A stretch of DNA of 64,000 bases from Acetobacter pasteurianus subsp. pasteurianus LMG 1262 = NBRC 106471. Its GTDB lineage: Bacteria; Pseudomonadota; Alphaproteobacteria; Acetobacterales; Acetobacteraceae. The position numbers and the translations under genes were made by a program. The notes below the pieces were generated by a model. That model was not told the origin of the DNA. It saw only the letters and a list, made by a program, of their open reading frames with translations, and did not search any database. Positions 1 to 9,574 of the stretch are shown one piece after another (within the stretch, counting starts at the first letter, position 1; every line of letters starts with the position of its first letter). Location of the stretch: contig NZ_CADO01000139.1 in NCBI RefSeq assembly GCF_000285275.1, positions 335,106-399,105 of the forward strand, given 5' to 3'.

Positions 1-540
1 AATATCCAACACGCGGGTATGAGGGTGCCGCACTGCCATAAGTGGCTGCCCAACCTTTAGGCTTTTGGCATCCAGCCCCAGTTCTTCTGTAGCCTCTGCT
101 AAAATCTGCTCGGTCAGATTGACGCTTTGCGTATCGGTGCGTTTTTCAATGCTGCCAGCAGGCGGGCTTTGCCAGAAATTTCCCTGATAAATGGAAGATG
201 GGTTGCGCCGGCCTAATACGTATCCATCTGGCGTATGTACCAGCCCCACCACGGCTAATGGTTGCAGGCGCAGAAAAGGAAAAAGTGCGGGGTTCTTCAT
301 TTGCGCAAATACGCGGCGATACTCTGTCCAATAGCCTTTAATGGCTGTGCGCGTTACGCAGGATGCAGAAAATACGCAGCCATTAAACAGGGCTGGCGTT
401 GTTGCACAGGCTTGCTGCCATAGATGCGTGATTTCCTGTTCAACATCTTCCGGAGCCGCCGGAGGTGGGGCTTCCACATCAATGCGGAAGGAAGCAGAAA
501 GGGGCAGGGCAGGCCACGGGCCACCAAAAGAACGGGTCAT
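1..540 (-). CDS. NUDIX hydrolase family protein (3' end cut by window edge)
   Basis: An open frame starts at ATG 540 and runs out of the window at base 1 without a stop, giving 180 codons. Residues from about 90 on (LAVVGLVHTPDGYVLGRR, then GNFWQSPPAGSIE) look like the NUDIX strand before the NUDIX box, and AEATEELGLD looks like the box C-terminal half. The canonical Arg of the box (REUxEExGU) is Ala here, so the substrate and even activity are uncertain. NUDIX proteins usually hydrolyse nucleoside diphosphates linked to another moiety. It is transcribed away from icd and separated from it by a terminator-like hairpin at 572-597. Confidence 0.6.
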   Translation of the reverse strand, partial: MTRSFGGPWPALPLSASFRIDVEAPPPAAPEDVEQEITHLWQQACATTPALFNGCVFSASCVTRTAIKGYWTEYRRVFAQMKNPALFPFLRLQPLAVVGLVHTPDGYVLGRRNPSSIYQGNFWQSPPAGSIEKRTDTQSVNLTEQILAEATEELGLDAKSLKVGQPLMAVRHPHTRVLDI

Positions 541-571
541 GCCGTAACCTAATGCGATATATGGCCAAAAG

Positions 572-597
572 AAAAGGGAGCCACTAGGGCTCCCTTT
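572..597. terminator. Bidirectional hairpin terminator between icd and the NUDIX gene
   Basis: GGGAGCC at 576-582 pairs with GGCTCCC at 588-594 across a short loop. A-rich sequence lies on the left and TTT on the right, so read on the minus strand the stem is followed by a T-rich run. It lies downstream of the icd stop and upstream of the NUDIX start. Confidence 0.7.
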
Positions 598-637
598 CCA
601 TCGCAATCGGTTTTTTGAACAGCCGGACTGCTCAATA

Positions 638-1669
638 TCAGGCAACGGCCTGTTTCAGAGCTGCCGTCAGATCCTTTGTGGTGGCATTGCCGCCCAGATC
701 CTTCGTGCGCACCGTACCGTTGGTGATAACCTTTTTGATACCGGCATCAATACGGTCAGCCAGATCATTACGGTTTACATGGCGCAGCATCATAACGGCT
801 GCCAGCAGCAGAGCCAGCGGGTTGGCAATGCCTTTGCCTGCGATATCTGGCGCAGAACCGTGCACGGCTTCAAACACAGCGGCTTTTTCACCAATGTTTG
901 CACCTGGTGCCATACCCAAGCCACCAACCAGACCGGCCGTAAGGTCGGAAAGGATGTCACCAAACAGGTTGGTGGTCACAATCACATCAAACTGCCACGG
1001 GTTGATAACAAGCTGCATGGCGCAGGCATCTACAATCCGTTCATTGAATTCAATGCGGCCCTTGTATTCTTCTGCAACCTTGCGGCCTTCTTCAAGGAAC
1101 AGGCCTGTCAGCAGTTTGAGGATATTGGCCTTGTGAACAATGGTCACCGTTTTACGGTTGTTCTTTACCGCATATTCAAAGGCAAACTTTACAATCCGGC
1201 GGCATTCTGCGCGGGAGTTAAAGCCGGAGCTTAGCGCAATACCCTTGGGGTCATCCCCCACCGGAATGTAGTGTTCCATTGCTGCGTAATAACCTTCAAG
1301 GTTTTCACGGAACAGAACAAGGTCGATATCATCAAACCGACCACCGGGAATGATGGTTTTGGTTGGGCGCAGGTTGGCAAACAGGCCAAATTCCTGACGC
1401 AGGGTTACGTTGATGGATTTGAACCCACCACCAACTGGAGTTGTCAGCGGGCCTTTCAGGGCCAGGCCCGTGCGCCGGATGCTTTCAATTGTCTGCTTGG
1501 GCAGCGGGTCATTTACCGCGTCCACACCCGCCATACCGGCCAGTTGGCGGTCCCATACAAATGGGGCCCCAACGGTATCCAGAATTTCGGTAACTGATTC
1601 AACAATTTCAGGGCCGATGCCATCACCTGCAATAAGAGTGGCTGGAATGGTCTTGCTGTCTGTCGTCAT
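638..1669 (-). CDS. icd: Isocitrate dehydrogenase, NAD-type
   Basis: The 343-residue protein belongs to the isocitrate/isopropylmalate dehydrogenase family. It shows the N-terminal [10 protein letters not shown] motif, the substrate loop [18 protein letters not shown], the catalytic Lys/Asn segment [10 protein letters not shown], the metal-binding [10 protein letters not shown] stretch and the cofactor loop [19 protein letters not shown]. Its size and the VTLRQEF substrate loop match bacterial NAD-dependent homoisocitrate/isocitrate enzymes rather than the 415-residue NADP form. It converts isocitrate to 2-oxoglutarate in the cytoplasm. With citrate synthase and aarC in the same window it fits the Acetobacter citric acid cycle. 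Isopropylmalate dehydrogenase is the main alternative but is less likely from the substrate loop. Confidence 0.85.
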   Translation of the reverse strand: MTTDSKTIPATLIAGDGIGPEIVESVTEILDTVGAPFVWDRQLAGMAGVDAVNDPLPKQTIESIRRTGLALKGPLTTPVGGGFKSINVTLRQEFGLFANLRPTKTIIPGGRFDDIDLVLFRENLEGYYAAMEHYIPVGDDPKGIALSSGFNSRAECRRIVKFAFEYAVKNNRKTVTIVHKANILKLLTGLFLEEGRKVAEEYKGRIEFNERIVDACAMQLVINPWQFDVIVTTNLFGDILSDLTAGLVGGLGMAPGANIGEKAAVFEAVHGSAPDIAGKGIANPLALLLAAVMMLRHVNRNDLADRIDAGIKKVITNGTVRTKDLGGNATTKDLTAALKQAVA

Positions 1670-1766
1670 TCTGAGAAGCTCCCTTCAACTTCGTAGCCTG
1701 TTTTGCGCCCGTTTTACGGTGCATGCGATTCTCAATTTCGTGACTAGAGGGGAAAGACTCCGCCTC

Positions 1767-3548
1767 TCACGCCCTCTTGAGAGGCGCACATGCCGTTTTC
1801 AGCCATTTCTGTGCATCAGATGGCAGGTGAGGGCCTACCTGATCCAAGATTTGAGCATGGTACGCGTCCAGCACGGCGGTATCTTCCGGGCCTAACAGGG
1901 TTAGGTCAATCAACCGTCTGTCAAAAGGTGCCAGTGTAAGGGTTTCAAATTCCAGAAAAGCCCGATCCGAATGGGGCATGTTGCCCGGGCGGATCATTAC
2001 TAAGGTTTCCAAACGGATGCCGTAAGCACCGGGTTTGTAAAAGCCCGGTTCGTTGGAAATCACCATGCCTTCTTCAAGCGTAATGGGAGAAGGCATTTTG
2101 GAAATACGGGTTGGCCCTTCATGCACGGAAAGAAAGCTGCCCACACCGTGGCCAGTGCCATGATCATAATCCAGCCCAGCCTGCCACAGGTCAAACCGCG
2201 CCAGTGCATCTAGCGCATGGCCTTTGGTGCCCACCGGAAAACGTGCGCGACCAAGGCGCAGATTACCCTTGAGCACACGGGTAAACACGTCTTTCAGGCT
2301 GGCAGATGGTGCATCGGGGCCTGTCCAGATTGTGCGGGTAACATCTGTTGTGCCTTCGGGGTAATGGCCACCGCTATCAATCAGGTAAACTTCGTTATCC
2401 TGTAATTTCCGGTCACTTTCCGGCGTAACGCGGTAATGAATGATGGCCCCATTGGGGCCGGAACCGGAAATGGCAGGAAAGGATTCTTCTTTGTAATCCT
2501 TCCCTTCAGCACGGAAGGCATCAAGCTGCGTTGCGGCTTCGAGTTCTGTGCAGTTGCGGCCTTCTGTATCCAGCCAGTGCAGGAAACGGCAAAGTGCTAC
2601 GCCATCGCGCAGATGGGCTGTGCGCATGCCCATCTGTTCCACCTTGTTCTTGCGGGCTTTAGGTAGAAGGCACGGGTCTGGAGCTTCCTGCACCGTAGCA
2701 CCATGGCGAGTGAGGGTTTGACCAAACCAGACAGCATTGCTGGCAGGGTCCACACCAACGGTTTTGCCTTTTAGGGTGGCCAGAACCTGTTCCATCTCCT
2801 GCGGTGTATGCACACGCACGGAAGAACCGAGCCATTCCTTAACGTTTGCCGTGATTTTTTCTGGCTCTATAAACAAGTCCACCGAATTGTTTGCATGCAC
2901 CAGCGCAAAAGCCAGCACCACAGGCGTGCAAGGAATATCGGAGCCACGAATATTCAGCAGCCACGCAATAGAGGCTGAATCGCTCAGAACGGCTGCGTCC
3001 TGACCGTTTTGCGTAAGAATGGCAGAAACTTCCTGCCGTTTTTCAGCAGAGCTTCGGCCAGCAAAGGCAAGCGGGTGCACACAAGCTGGGGCCGAGGGAA
3101 AAGCTGGGCGGTCTGTCCAGATATCATCCACCAGATTGCGCGATGTTGGTACCAGATTTATCCCGCTTTGGGCTGCAAACGGGCGCAGTTCCGCTACACT
3201 CATCACACGCGGGTCATACCCCACGCGGGTTTGGGGTTTTGCTTGCTCTTTCAGCCATGTGGCCGGAGGTGTCTGGCTAATATGCAGGCGTTGCCAGCAT
3301 GTGCCATTTACCTGTTGATCCATTTGGGTAATGTAACGGCCATCAGAAAACACGGCGGCGGTATGGGGCAGCACAATGGCCGTGCCTGCGCTGCCCGTAA
3401 AGCCTGTTAACCATGCCAGACGTTCTGCACAGGCTGGTGTGTATTCCCCCAAAAACTCATCGCTATGGGGCACAATCAGGCCATCCAGCCCCTCGTTTTG
3501 CAAAAGAGTGCGCAATGCGGCCAAACGGGTAGAGGATGCAGACGCCAT
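1767..3548 (-). CDS. Xaa-Pro aminopeptidase (M24B, long form)
   Basis: A 593-residue metallopeptidase that removes N-terminal residues preceding proline. It has two N-terminal creatinase-like domains (residues about 1-300) and a C-terminal pita-bread domain. Metal ligands are visible in DSGGHYPEGTTDVTRTIW (two Asp), GTGHGVGSFLSVHEGP (His) and NEPGFY followed by GIRLE (Glu). At nearly 600 residues it resembles the long eukaryotic-type aminopeptidase P1 found in many alphaproteobacteria, not the 440-residue E. coli PepP. No signal peptide is seen, so it is probably cytoplasmic. It lies about 100 bp upstream of icd and 40 bp downstream of prmA on the same strand. Confidence 0.9.
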   Translation of the reverse strand: MASASSTRLAALRTLLQNEGLDGLIVPHSDEFLGEYTPACAERLAWLTGFTGSAGTAIVLPHTAAVFSDGRYITQMDQQVNGTCWQRLHISQTPPATWLKEQAKPQTRVGYDPRVMSVAELRPFAAQSGINLVPTSRNLVDDIWTDRPAFPSAPACVHPLAFAGRSSAEKRQEVSAILTQNGQDAAVLSDSASIAWLLNIRGSDIPCTPVVLAFALVHANNSVDLFIEPEKITANVKEWLGSSVRVHTPQEMEQVLATLKGKTVGVDPASNAVWFGQTLTRHGATVQEAPDPCLLPKARKNKVEQMGMRTAHLRDGVALCRFLHWLDTEGRNCTELEAATQLDAFRAEGKDYKEESFPAISGSGPNGAIIHYRVTPESDRKLQDNEVYLIDSGGHYPEGTTDVTRTIWTGPDAPSASLKDVFTRVLKGNLRLGRARFPVGTKGHALDALARFDLWQAGLDYDHGTGHGVGSFLSVHEGPTRISKMPSPITLEEGMVISNEPGFYKPGAYGIRLETLVMIRPGNMPHSDRAFLEFETLTLAPFDRRLIDLTLLGPEDTAVLDAYHAQILDQVGPHLPSDAQKWLKTACAPLKRA

Positions 3549-3588
3549 GGAAACCGTGTCCTGAAAATATAGGAAAAGAAAAGGCCGA

Positions 3589-4509
3589 TCAGGCTGTTTT
3601 TCGAATAGGAAGAACCGGGCGGCGCAGGATCAGGGTCGCCCATTCGCCTTCATGAAGTTCCTGCTCAAGTACAAGCCCCTGCCGCCGATGCGCTGCCAGC
3701 ACCATACGTACCTGTGTGCGCAACAGTCCGGCCAGAATAACCGTGCCACCGGGGGCCAGATACCGCGCTAGATCCTTGGCCATCAGGCACAGAGGGCGTG
3801 CCAGAATATTGGCAAAAACCAGATCAAACGGGGCGGCCTTCCAGATGGCGGGGGTTTGCCACCCATTGCCCAAGCGGCATGTTATGGCGCGGTTAAGCTG
3901 GTTACGCTTGGTGTTTTGTGCTGCTACGCGCACTGACCACGGCTCAATATCTACCGCCAGCACTTTTTGGTGCAGCAATGCCGCTGCAGCCATGGCCAGA
4001 ATGCCGGTGCCGCAACCCAAATCTAGAATACGGCGCGGGTGGCGATATGCCACACGTTCCAGCGCGCGCAGGCACCCACGGGTGGAACCATGCTCGCCCG
4101 AGCCAAAGGCCACGCCAGCATCCAGCGTAAGCACAATGCGGGTGGCATTTTTGGAATCGGGCAAATGCGTGCCGCGCACCACAAAACGGCGGCCTACTTC
4201 CTGTTCCGGAAAGGCCTCATACGTGCGGGCCAACCAGCCTTCGGCTTCTGTGCTGGCACGTTCCAGTGGGGCGCTTACACCTGTTGTCAGTTCAGCCAGC
4301 ACAAGGGCGGCTGCCAGTTCATCCTCGCGGTGTCCGGTGTCTTTTACGCCTTCTACCCGCCACTGGGTACCTTCCGGGTTAGCCTCAAAAATACCTACCG
4401 TGGCGCATACGCTGCCAATGGCGTTTTCATAAGCTTCCACCGCCGCTTCCGGCACAGTGACAGAAATGGTTTCAAGGCTGGTGGCATGACGGCGGGTAGG
4501 AGGGGCCAT
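3589..4509 (-). CDS. prmA: Ribosomal protein L11 methyltransferase
   Basis: A 306-residue SAM-dependent methyltransferase of the PrmA family, which methylates amino groups of ribosomal protein L11. The C-terminal half holds the Rossmann methyltransferase: VAFGSGEHGSTRGCL (equivalent to the family's AFGTGTHPTT loop), ILDLGCGTGILAMAAA (motif I, SAM binding) and FANILARPL. The N-terminal about 100 residues match the L11-recognition part in length. Its ATG overlaps the uvrD stop by one base (TAATG), so it is probably translated by re-initiation after uvrD. Confidence 0.9.
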   Translation of the reverse strand: MAPPTRRHATSLETISVTVPEAAVEAYENAIGSVCATVGIFEANPEGTQWRVEGVKDTGHREDELAAALVLAELTTGVSAPLERASTEAEGWLARTYEAFPEQEVGRRFVVRGTHLPDSKNATRIVLTLDAGVAFGSGEHGSTRGCLRALERVAYRHPRRILDLGCGTGILAMAAAALLHQKVLAVDIEPWSVRVAAQNTKRNQLNRAITCRLGNGWQTPAIWKAAPFDLVFANILARPLCLMAKDLARYLAPGGTVILAGLLRTQVRMVLAAHRRQGLVLEQELHEGEWATLILRRPVLPIRKTA

Positions 4510-6740
4510 TAGATTTTCTCGATAAAGGATGAAAGAAGACGTTTGGTGCCGACAGATTCAAAAGACACTTCAACATGGTGCCGATCTGCCGAAATAACGA
4601 CGCCCTCCCCAAAGCGGGGGTGGCGCACATGGTCTCCCAGTTGCAGGGCCGGTGCGGCTTCCAGCATGGGGTCTTTTCTGCGGCGGGCAATAATGGGGCC
4701 GTTATCAAACACGGATTCGGAAAGGTTGAGGCCCTGCCGCTGGAAGCCGCCACCTTCATCATGGCGGACTACGTGTTCATCTGGCAGTTCTTCCAGAAAG
4801 CGGCTGGGCATGGAAGGCTGCCAGTTGGCGTAAATACGCCTGCGGCCCGCATGAAAGATAATGGCTTCCTGCCGTGCGCGCGTAATGCCCACGTAAGCCA
4901 GCCTGCGTTCTTCCTCCAGCCCTTTCAGACCGCCTTCATCCAGTGTGCGTTGGGAGGGAAAAACGCCTTCTTCCCAGCCGGGCAGGAATACTGTGTCGAA
5001 CTCAAGCCCCTTGGCGCCGTGCAGCGTCATGATGGACAGGTAATCATCCTGCCCGTTTTCATCATGATCCATGACAAGGGCAACGTGTTCCAGAAACTCG
5101 CCCAGCGTTCCAAAATCGGCCAGTGCACGCGTAAGTTCTTTCAGGTTTTCCAACCGCCCCGGCGCATCAGGGGAGCGATCCTGCCGCCACATGTCCATAT
5201 ACCCGCTTTCTTCCAGCAGGTGTTCTACGGCCACTACATGGCCTTCACGCGCCAGAATATCACGCGTGCTGGCAAAGGCTTCCATGAGCTGGCGCAAATG
5301 GGCGGCGGATTTTCCTTTAAGCGCGTTATCTTCCAGCAGCTTTTCCGTGCCGCCTGTAAGGGGCAGGTTATTGGCGCGGGCCGCAGCGTGCAGCTTTTGT
5401 AGCCCAGCAGGGCCAACGCCGCGTTTGGGCACATTGATAATGCGTTCAAACGCCAGATCATCCGCGGGCTGGCTGAGTACGCGCATATAGGCCAGTGCAT
5501 CACGTATTTCTGCGCGTTCATAAAACCGCAGGCCGCCCACAATGCGGTAAGGTAAGCCTGTTTGCATCAACCGTTCTTCAAATGCGCGGGTTTGAAAGCC
5601 CGCCCGCACCAGAATGGCAATTTCCTTTAAGGCGTGGCCTTGTGCGCGCAGTTTTTCAGCCTGTTCGCACACCATGCGGGCTTCTGTATCCGAATCCCAC
5701 ACCCCAAGAACGCTAACTTTTTTGCCTTCTGCATCTTCTCGGCCGGGGCGGAGTGTTTTGCCCAAGCGTTCACTGTTATGGGCAATAAGCCCTGCCGCCG
5801 CGCCCAGAATATGCCGGGTGGAGCGATAATTGCGTTCCAGCCTCACAACCTTGGCGGAGGGAAAATCTTTTTCAAACCGCAGAATATTTTCAACTTCTGC
5901 GCCGCGCCATGAGTAGATGGACTGGTCATCATCCCCCACGCAGCAGATATTGGCTGGACTTTCTGCATGTTTGGCCAGCAGGCGCAGCCAAAGGTACTGA
6001 ATGGTGTTGGTATCCTGATACTCGTCCACCAGAATATAACGGAACAGGCGATGATACTGGGCCAGCACATCAGGCCGTGTGCGCAAAATTTCGGTGACAT
6101 GCAGCATGAGGTCACCAAAATCGCAGGCGTTCAGCTGCTTCAGGCGGACCTGATAGGCGGTGTAAATGGCACGGGCATGGCCATTGGCAAAATCCGAATC
6201 CTCGGTGGGAGTAATGCGTTCTGGCGTAAGCCCACGGTCTTTCCAGCGCTGGATCACGCCCAAAAGGCCCGGAGCAGGCCAGCGTTTGATATCAATCTGC
6301 CACGGCGCCATAACCTGCTTGAGCAGGCGCAACTGGTCATCCGTATCCAGAATGGTAAAGCTTTGTGTCAGCCCCACGTATTCAGCATGGCGGCGGAGCA
6401 TGCGCGCACACAGGGCATGAAATGTACCTAACCATAACCCTTCTGCCGGACTGCCCAAAAGCAGGCCGATACGCTCACGCATTTCGCGCGCGGCTTTGTT
6501 GGTAAAGGTTACTGTCAGGATCTGCCACGGCTTGGCGCGGCCTGTAAGCAGGATATGCGCAAAGCGGGTGGTTAAAACCCGTGTTTTGCCTGTGCCAGCA
6601 CCAGCCAGTACCAGCAAAGGGCCATCCGTTGTTTCAATAGCCGCACGCTGTTCGGGGTTGAGACGAGCTAGATAACTGTCACCCGAGGCAGACGGAGATG
6701 AAAAAAGCGGGGCGGAGGGGTGTTCGGACGTATTCACCAT
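4509..6740 (-). CDS. uvrD: UvrD/PcrA-type ATP-dependent 3'-5' DNA helicase
   Basis: A superfamily 1A helicase of 743 residues from ATG 6740; an upstream extension to 6860 lacks family similarity. Motifs in order: LNPEQRAAIE (Q motif), AGAGTGKTRVL (Walker A), TFTNKAAREMRERI (Ia), LVDEYQDTN (II), GDDDQSIYSWRGA (III), RNYRST (IV), MTLHGAKGLEFDTVFLPG (V) and EERRLAYVGITRAR (VI). A Tudor-like C-terminal segment (GDHVRHPRFGEGVVI) is present, as in UvrD/PcrA. It unwinds DNA in nucleotide excision and mismatch repair. It is divergent from the radC pair and coupled to prmA by a 1-bp overlap. I saw no SOS box directly upstream. Confidence 0.92.
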   Translation of the reverse strand: MVNTSEHPSAPLFSSPSASGDSYLARLNPEQRAAIETTDGPLLVLAGAGTGKTRVLTTRFAHILLTGRAKPWQILTVTFTNKAAREMRERIGLLLGSPAEGLWLGTFHALCARMLRRHAEYVGLTQSFTILDTDDQLRLLKQVMAPWQIDIKRWPAPGLLGVIQRWKDRGLTPERITPTEDSDFANGHARAIYTAYQVRLKQLNACDFGDLMLHVTEILRTRPDVLAQYHRLFRYILVDEYQDTNTIQYLWLRLLAKHAESPANICCVGDDDQSIYSWRGAEVENILRFEKDFPSAKVVRLERNYRSTRHILGAAAGLIAHNSERLGKTLRPGREDAEGKKVSVLGVWDSDTEARMVCEQAEKLRAQGHALKEIAILVRAGFQTRAFEERLMQTGLPYRIVGGLRFYERAEIRDALAYMRVLSQPADDLAFERIINVPKRGVGPAGLQKLHAAARANNLPLTGGTEKLLEDNALKGKSAAHLRQLMEAFASTRDILAREGHVVAVEHLLEESGYMDMWRQDRSPDAPGRLENLKELTRALADFGTLGEFLEHVALVMDHDENGQDDYLSIMTLHGAKGLEFDTVFLPGWEEGVFPSQRTLDEGGLKGLEEERRLAYVGITRARQEAIIFHAGRRRIYANWQPSMPSRFLEELPDEHVVRHDEGGGFQRQGLNLSESVFDNGPIIARRRKDPMLEAAPALQLGDHVRHPRFGEGVVISADRHHVEVSFESVGTKRLLSSFIEKI

Positions 6741-6887
6741 GCCTTTATATAAGCATGTGCGCTTCAGGCCAAACGGAGCAATGGAATGGGGAGACAGTCG
6801 GCAGAGCAAAAAAGGCAAAAAAAGCCCGGCAGCTTTGCAGTAAAGGCCGACACAACCCACGGTTGTTTAAATATACAACAAGGTGCC

Positions 6888-7610
6888 ATGCCTGTTTTTG
6901 AAAGCACTGGCCCAACAGGGCATCGTAAACGTATGCGCCAACGCGTGCTGGCGCAGGGGGCGGCTTCTCTGGCTGATTATGAATTGCTGGAAATGCTGCT
7001 GTATGTCGGCATTCCACGTAAAGATACAAAGCCGCTGGCCAAAAACCTTATCAATGTTTTTGGTTCTTTGCTGGCTGTGCTGGAAGCAGGGGAAGAAAAT
7101 CTGCGCCAGATCAGCGGTGTTACACGCGCAAGTGCGGCAGTTTTGCAAGATATCGCCTATGTGGCAGACAGGTTGCCAGAAAGTGGTGAGGAAACACGCC
7201 AGTTTTTGGGAAACTGGGACAGCATTTTAGAATATGCAGATGTATATCTGGCAAAAGCCCGCAGAGGGCAGGTACGCGCTTTATTTCTGGATAGCCGTAA
7301 CCAGTTAATTGCCGATGAAGCTGTGCCAGCCTTTTTGCATGAGGGACGCAGCCATGAGGCTATGGCCAGTATCCGGCAAGCGGTTGCGCTGGTTTTACAA
7401 CGTGCGTTGGCTTTGCATGCCTGTGCGTTGGTAACGGTGGATTTGGTGGCAGAAGATCAAACGCTGGATCAGACCCTTGCGCAAAATGCACCTTTTGTAA
7501 GGGAATTACAGCGCAGTGCACCGCTATTGGCCGTAGAGGTGCATGACCATATTGCCATTGGATGTGGCGAATGGCGCAGCTTCAACCACCATACAGGGCC
7601 GAAATCTTGA
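6888..7610 (+). CDS. RadC-like protein with degenerate JAMM (MPN-) domain
   Basis: Starts at ATG 6888 with AAGG just upstream, giving 240 residues. The N-terminal helix-hairpin-helix part is canonical for the UPF0758/RadC family: GHRKRMRQRV, SLADYELLEMLL and RKDTKPLAK, then a FGSL motif. The C-terminal domain keeps the fold signatures RALFLDSRNQLIADE and VEVHDHIAIGCGEW. Where RadC has its metal site HNHPSGDP...D, this protein reads VDLVAEDQTLD, so the JAMM His, Ser and Asp ligands are gone. It is probably not a metalloprotease or nuclease by itself. It is followed by a second RadC gene whose TTG or further-upstream start overlaps its stop. A structural partner role is inferred. The RadC family function remains unsettled. 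Confidence 0.8.
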   Translation: MPVFESTGPTGHRKRMRQRVLAQGAASLADYELLEMLLYVGIPRKDTKPLAKNLINVFGSLLAVLEAGEENLRQISGVTRASAAVLQDIAYVADRLPESGEETRQFLGNWDSILEYADVYLAKARRGQVRALFLDSRNQLIADEAVPAFLHEGRSHEAMASIRQAVALVLQRALALHACALVTVDLVAEDQTLDQTLAQNAPFVRELQRSAPLLAVEVHDHIAIGCGEWRSFNHHTGPKS

Positions 7611-8371
7611 AGAGCCCATCTGTGAAATCCGGAAAAAAGCCCACAAGTCAATTTGCTGATGCCACACATTTTCGGCTGAATGTTTCAGCTGCGGAAGCCA
7701 TTGCCCTTCCGACTGAAATGTACAGTGGCACAGCGCCGGAACTCTCTGTAGAAGAAGAAACAGACCTCACTCTCTTATGCAGGTTGATAGCACAAGCGCA
7801 GCCACGCAATGCCAAAGCACAGGAACAGGCGCGCAATTTATTACATGAGTACGGAAGCCTTTCCGCAGTTATGGCGGCTATTAGCTGGCATGAGCCAAGT
7901 AAAAGCATAAAGGCGCTGCCAGAAGCGGTGCGTGTTTTGCTGATGTTGGCCCGTGAGGCAGGGTTGCGCATCCAGCGTGCAAGATTGCGCCGTTCTGGCA
8001 TATTGGCCGATAGCACACAGCTTTATGCGTATTTGCGCGCTGTTATGGGGCCGGAAAAGCGTGAACAGGTGCGTGTATTGTTTTTGAACGACAAGCACGA
8101 ACTGCTGGCCGATGATGTTATGGGGCAAGGCACTGTGGACCATACGCCTGTTTACCCGCGGGAGATTGTAGCGCGTGCCTTGCAGCTTAACGCTACTATG
8201 CTGGTGTTAGTGCATAATCACCCAAGCGGAGACCCAACGCCTTCAGCCGATGATGTGGTGATGACAACGCAAATCTGTGGTGCGGCAAAAATTATGAACA
8301 TCCATGTATGGGATCATATTATTGTTGCCGGAGAAAAACTGTTGAGCATGCGTGAAGCGGGGTTTTTATAA
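7607..8371 (+). CDS. radC: RadC family protein with intact JAMM domain
   Basis: The C-terminal JAB/MPN domain is intact: EQVRVLFLNDKHELLADD, GTVDHTPVYPREIVARAL, the metal site VHNHPSGDPTPSADD, and HVWDHIIVAGEKLLSM. The N-terminal helix-hairpin-helix part is strongly diverged and lacks the GHRxRLR and ADYELLE motifs, although FGSL survives as YGSL. The start is ambiguous. The frame is open from ATG 7562, inside the upstream gene. TTG 7607 overlaps the upstream stop as TTGA and is chosen here, and GTG 7622 is another option. From 7607 the protein has 254 residues. Its coupling to the catalytically dead paralogue suggests that the two products work together. Confidence 0.85.
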   Translation: MKSPSVKSGKKPTSQFADATHFRLNVSAAEAIALPTEMYSGTAPELSVEEETDLTLLCRLIAQAQPRNAKAQEQARNLLHEYGSLSAVMAAISWHEPSKSIKALPEAVRVLLMLAREAGLRIQRARLRRSGILADSTQLYAYLRAVMGPEKREQVRVLFLNDKHELLADDVMGQGTVDHTPVYPREIVARALQLNATMLVLVHNHPSGDPTPSADDVVMTTQICGAAKIMNIHVWDHIIVAGEKLLSMREAGFL

Positions 8372-8404
8372 GTACCCGGCTTCACGCATGCTTTAACTGG
8401 CGGC

Positions 8405-9574
8405 TTAGTCTTCTTCAGGTTCCGGGGCGGCTGTTTTGGTGGCCAGTGGCCCCAAGGCATCCTGAATACCCAGATTGCCGGGGAGTGCACCGTAGGGGAA
8501 CAGAATGTTCACGTGCCCCATTTTGCGGCCAACGCGGGCTTCTGCCTTGCCATATAAATGCGGAATAAAGCCCTGAGAGGCCATAATCTGCGGCAACAGA
8601 GCCATATCTTCCGGCCCAACCAGATTTTTCATAATCGCATCAGAATGGCGCACTGCATGAGGCAGCGGCAGCCCTGCAACAGCACGAATGTGCATGTCAA
8701 ACTGATCCTGCGGGCAGGCATTCATGGTCCAGTGGCCAGAATTATGGGGCCGGGGGGCCATTTCGTTCACCAGCAGGTTGCCGGTGCGATCAACAAACAT
8801 CTCAACGCCCAGAATGCCCACCAATTCCAACTTTTCGGCAATAGTGGTGGCCAGTTTTACAGCCTGCGCAGCAATGTTCGGATCAATAGGGGCAGGAGCC
8901 AGTGTAAGGTCCAGAATGCCGTTCCAGTGCCGGTTGAGGGCAGGATCAAAACACCGCACCGTACCATCTGCACTGCGCACCACCATAACGCTGATTTCGC
9001 AGGCAAAATCCACCATACCTTCTGCAACCAGAGGGTGTGGTGCAAGAGCGTTAAAGGCCTCTTCCAGATCGTGGATATGATGCACGCGGCGCTGGCCTTT
9101 GCCATCATATCCATTGCGGGTGGTTTTGAGAATCAGCGGTAAGCCAACTTTTTCTGCGGCTTCATGCAGAGTTTTTTCATCCGTAACGGCATGCCACGGC
9201 GCTAATGGAATACCTGCAGAAGCAAAAAAAGTTTTTTCAGCCAATCTATCCTGGCTGATGCGTAAAATATGGCCCGAAGGATGCACAGGGCAGTGTTTGG
9301 CCAAAAGGTCCAACGCATCTGCACTGATGTTTTCAAACTCAAAAGTGACAACATCAACAGCACTGGCAAATGCATCCAGCGCTGCCGGGTCATCATACTT
9401 GCCGCATGTTACGGCTTGAGAAACCTGAGCCGCCGGGCCATTGGCCTCGGTTGTCAGAATATGCGTCCGAAACCCAAGGCGCGCAGCAGCAATGGCAGAC
9501 ATGCGGCCAAGCTGGCCACCACCCACAATGCCAATAACAGCATTGGGCTTAAGCGGAGAATGTGAGGAGGTCAT
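8405..9574 (-). CDS. purK: N5-carboxyaminoimidazole ribonucleotide synthase
   Basis: A 389-residue ATP-grasp enzyme that makes N5-CAIR from AIR, ATP and bicarbonate in purine synthesis. Seen: the N-terminal glycine-rich [14 protein letters not shown], the ATP-grasp segment [32 protein letters not shown], and the metal site [21 protein letters not shown] typical of PurK. Its ATG overlaps the end of purE by 4 bp (ATGA), so the two are co-translated. Confidence 0.95.
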   Translation of the reverse strand: MTSSHSPLKPNAVIGIVGGGQLGRMSAIAAARLGFRTHILTTEANGPAAQVSQAVTCGKYDDPAALDAFASAVDVVTFEFENISADALDLLAKHCPVHPSGHILRISQDRLAEKTFFASAGIPLAPWHAVTDEKTLHEAAEKVGLPLILKTTRNGYDGKGQRRVHHIHDLEEAFNALAPHPLVAEGMVDFACEISVMVVRSADGTVRCFDPALNRHWNGILDLTLAPAPIDPNIAAQAVKLATTIAEKLELVGILGVEMFVDRTGNLLVNEMAPRPHNSGHWTMNACPQDQFDMHIRAVAGLPLPHAVRHSDAIMKNLVGPEDMALLPQIMASQGFIPHLYGKAEARVGRKMGHVNILFPYGALPGNLGIQDALGPLATKTAAPEPEED

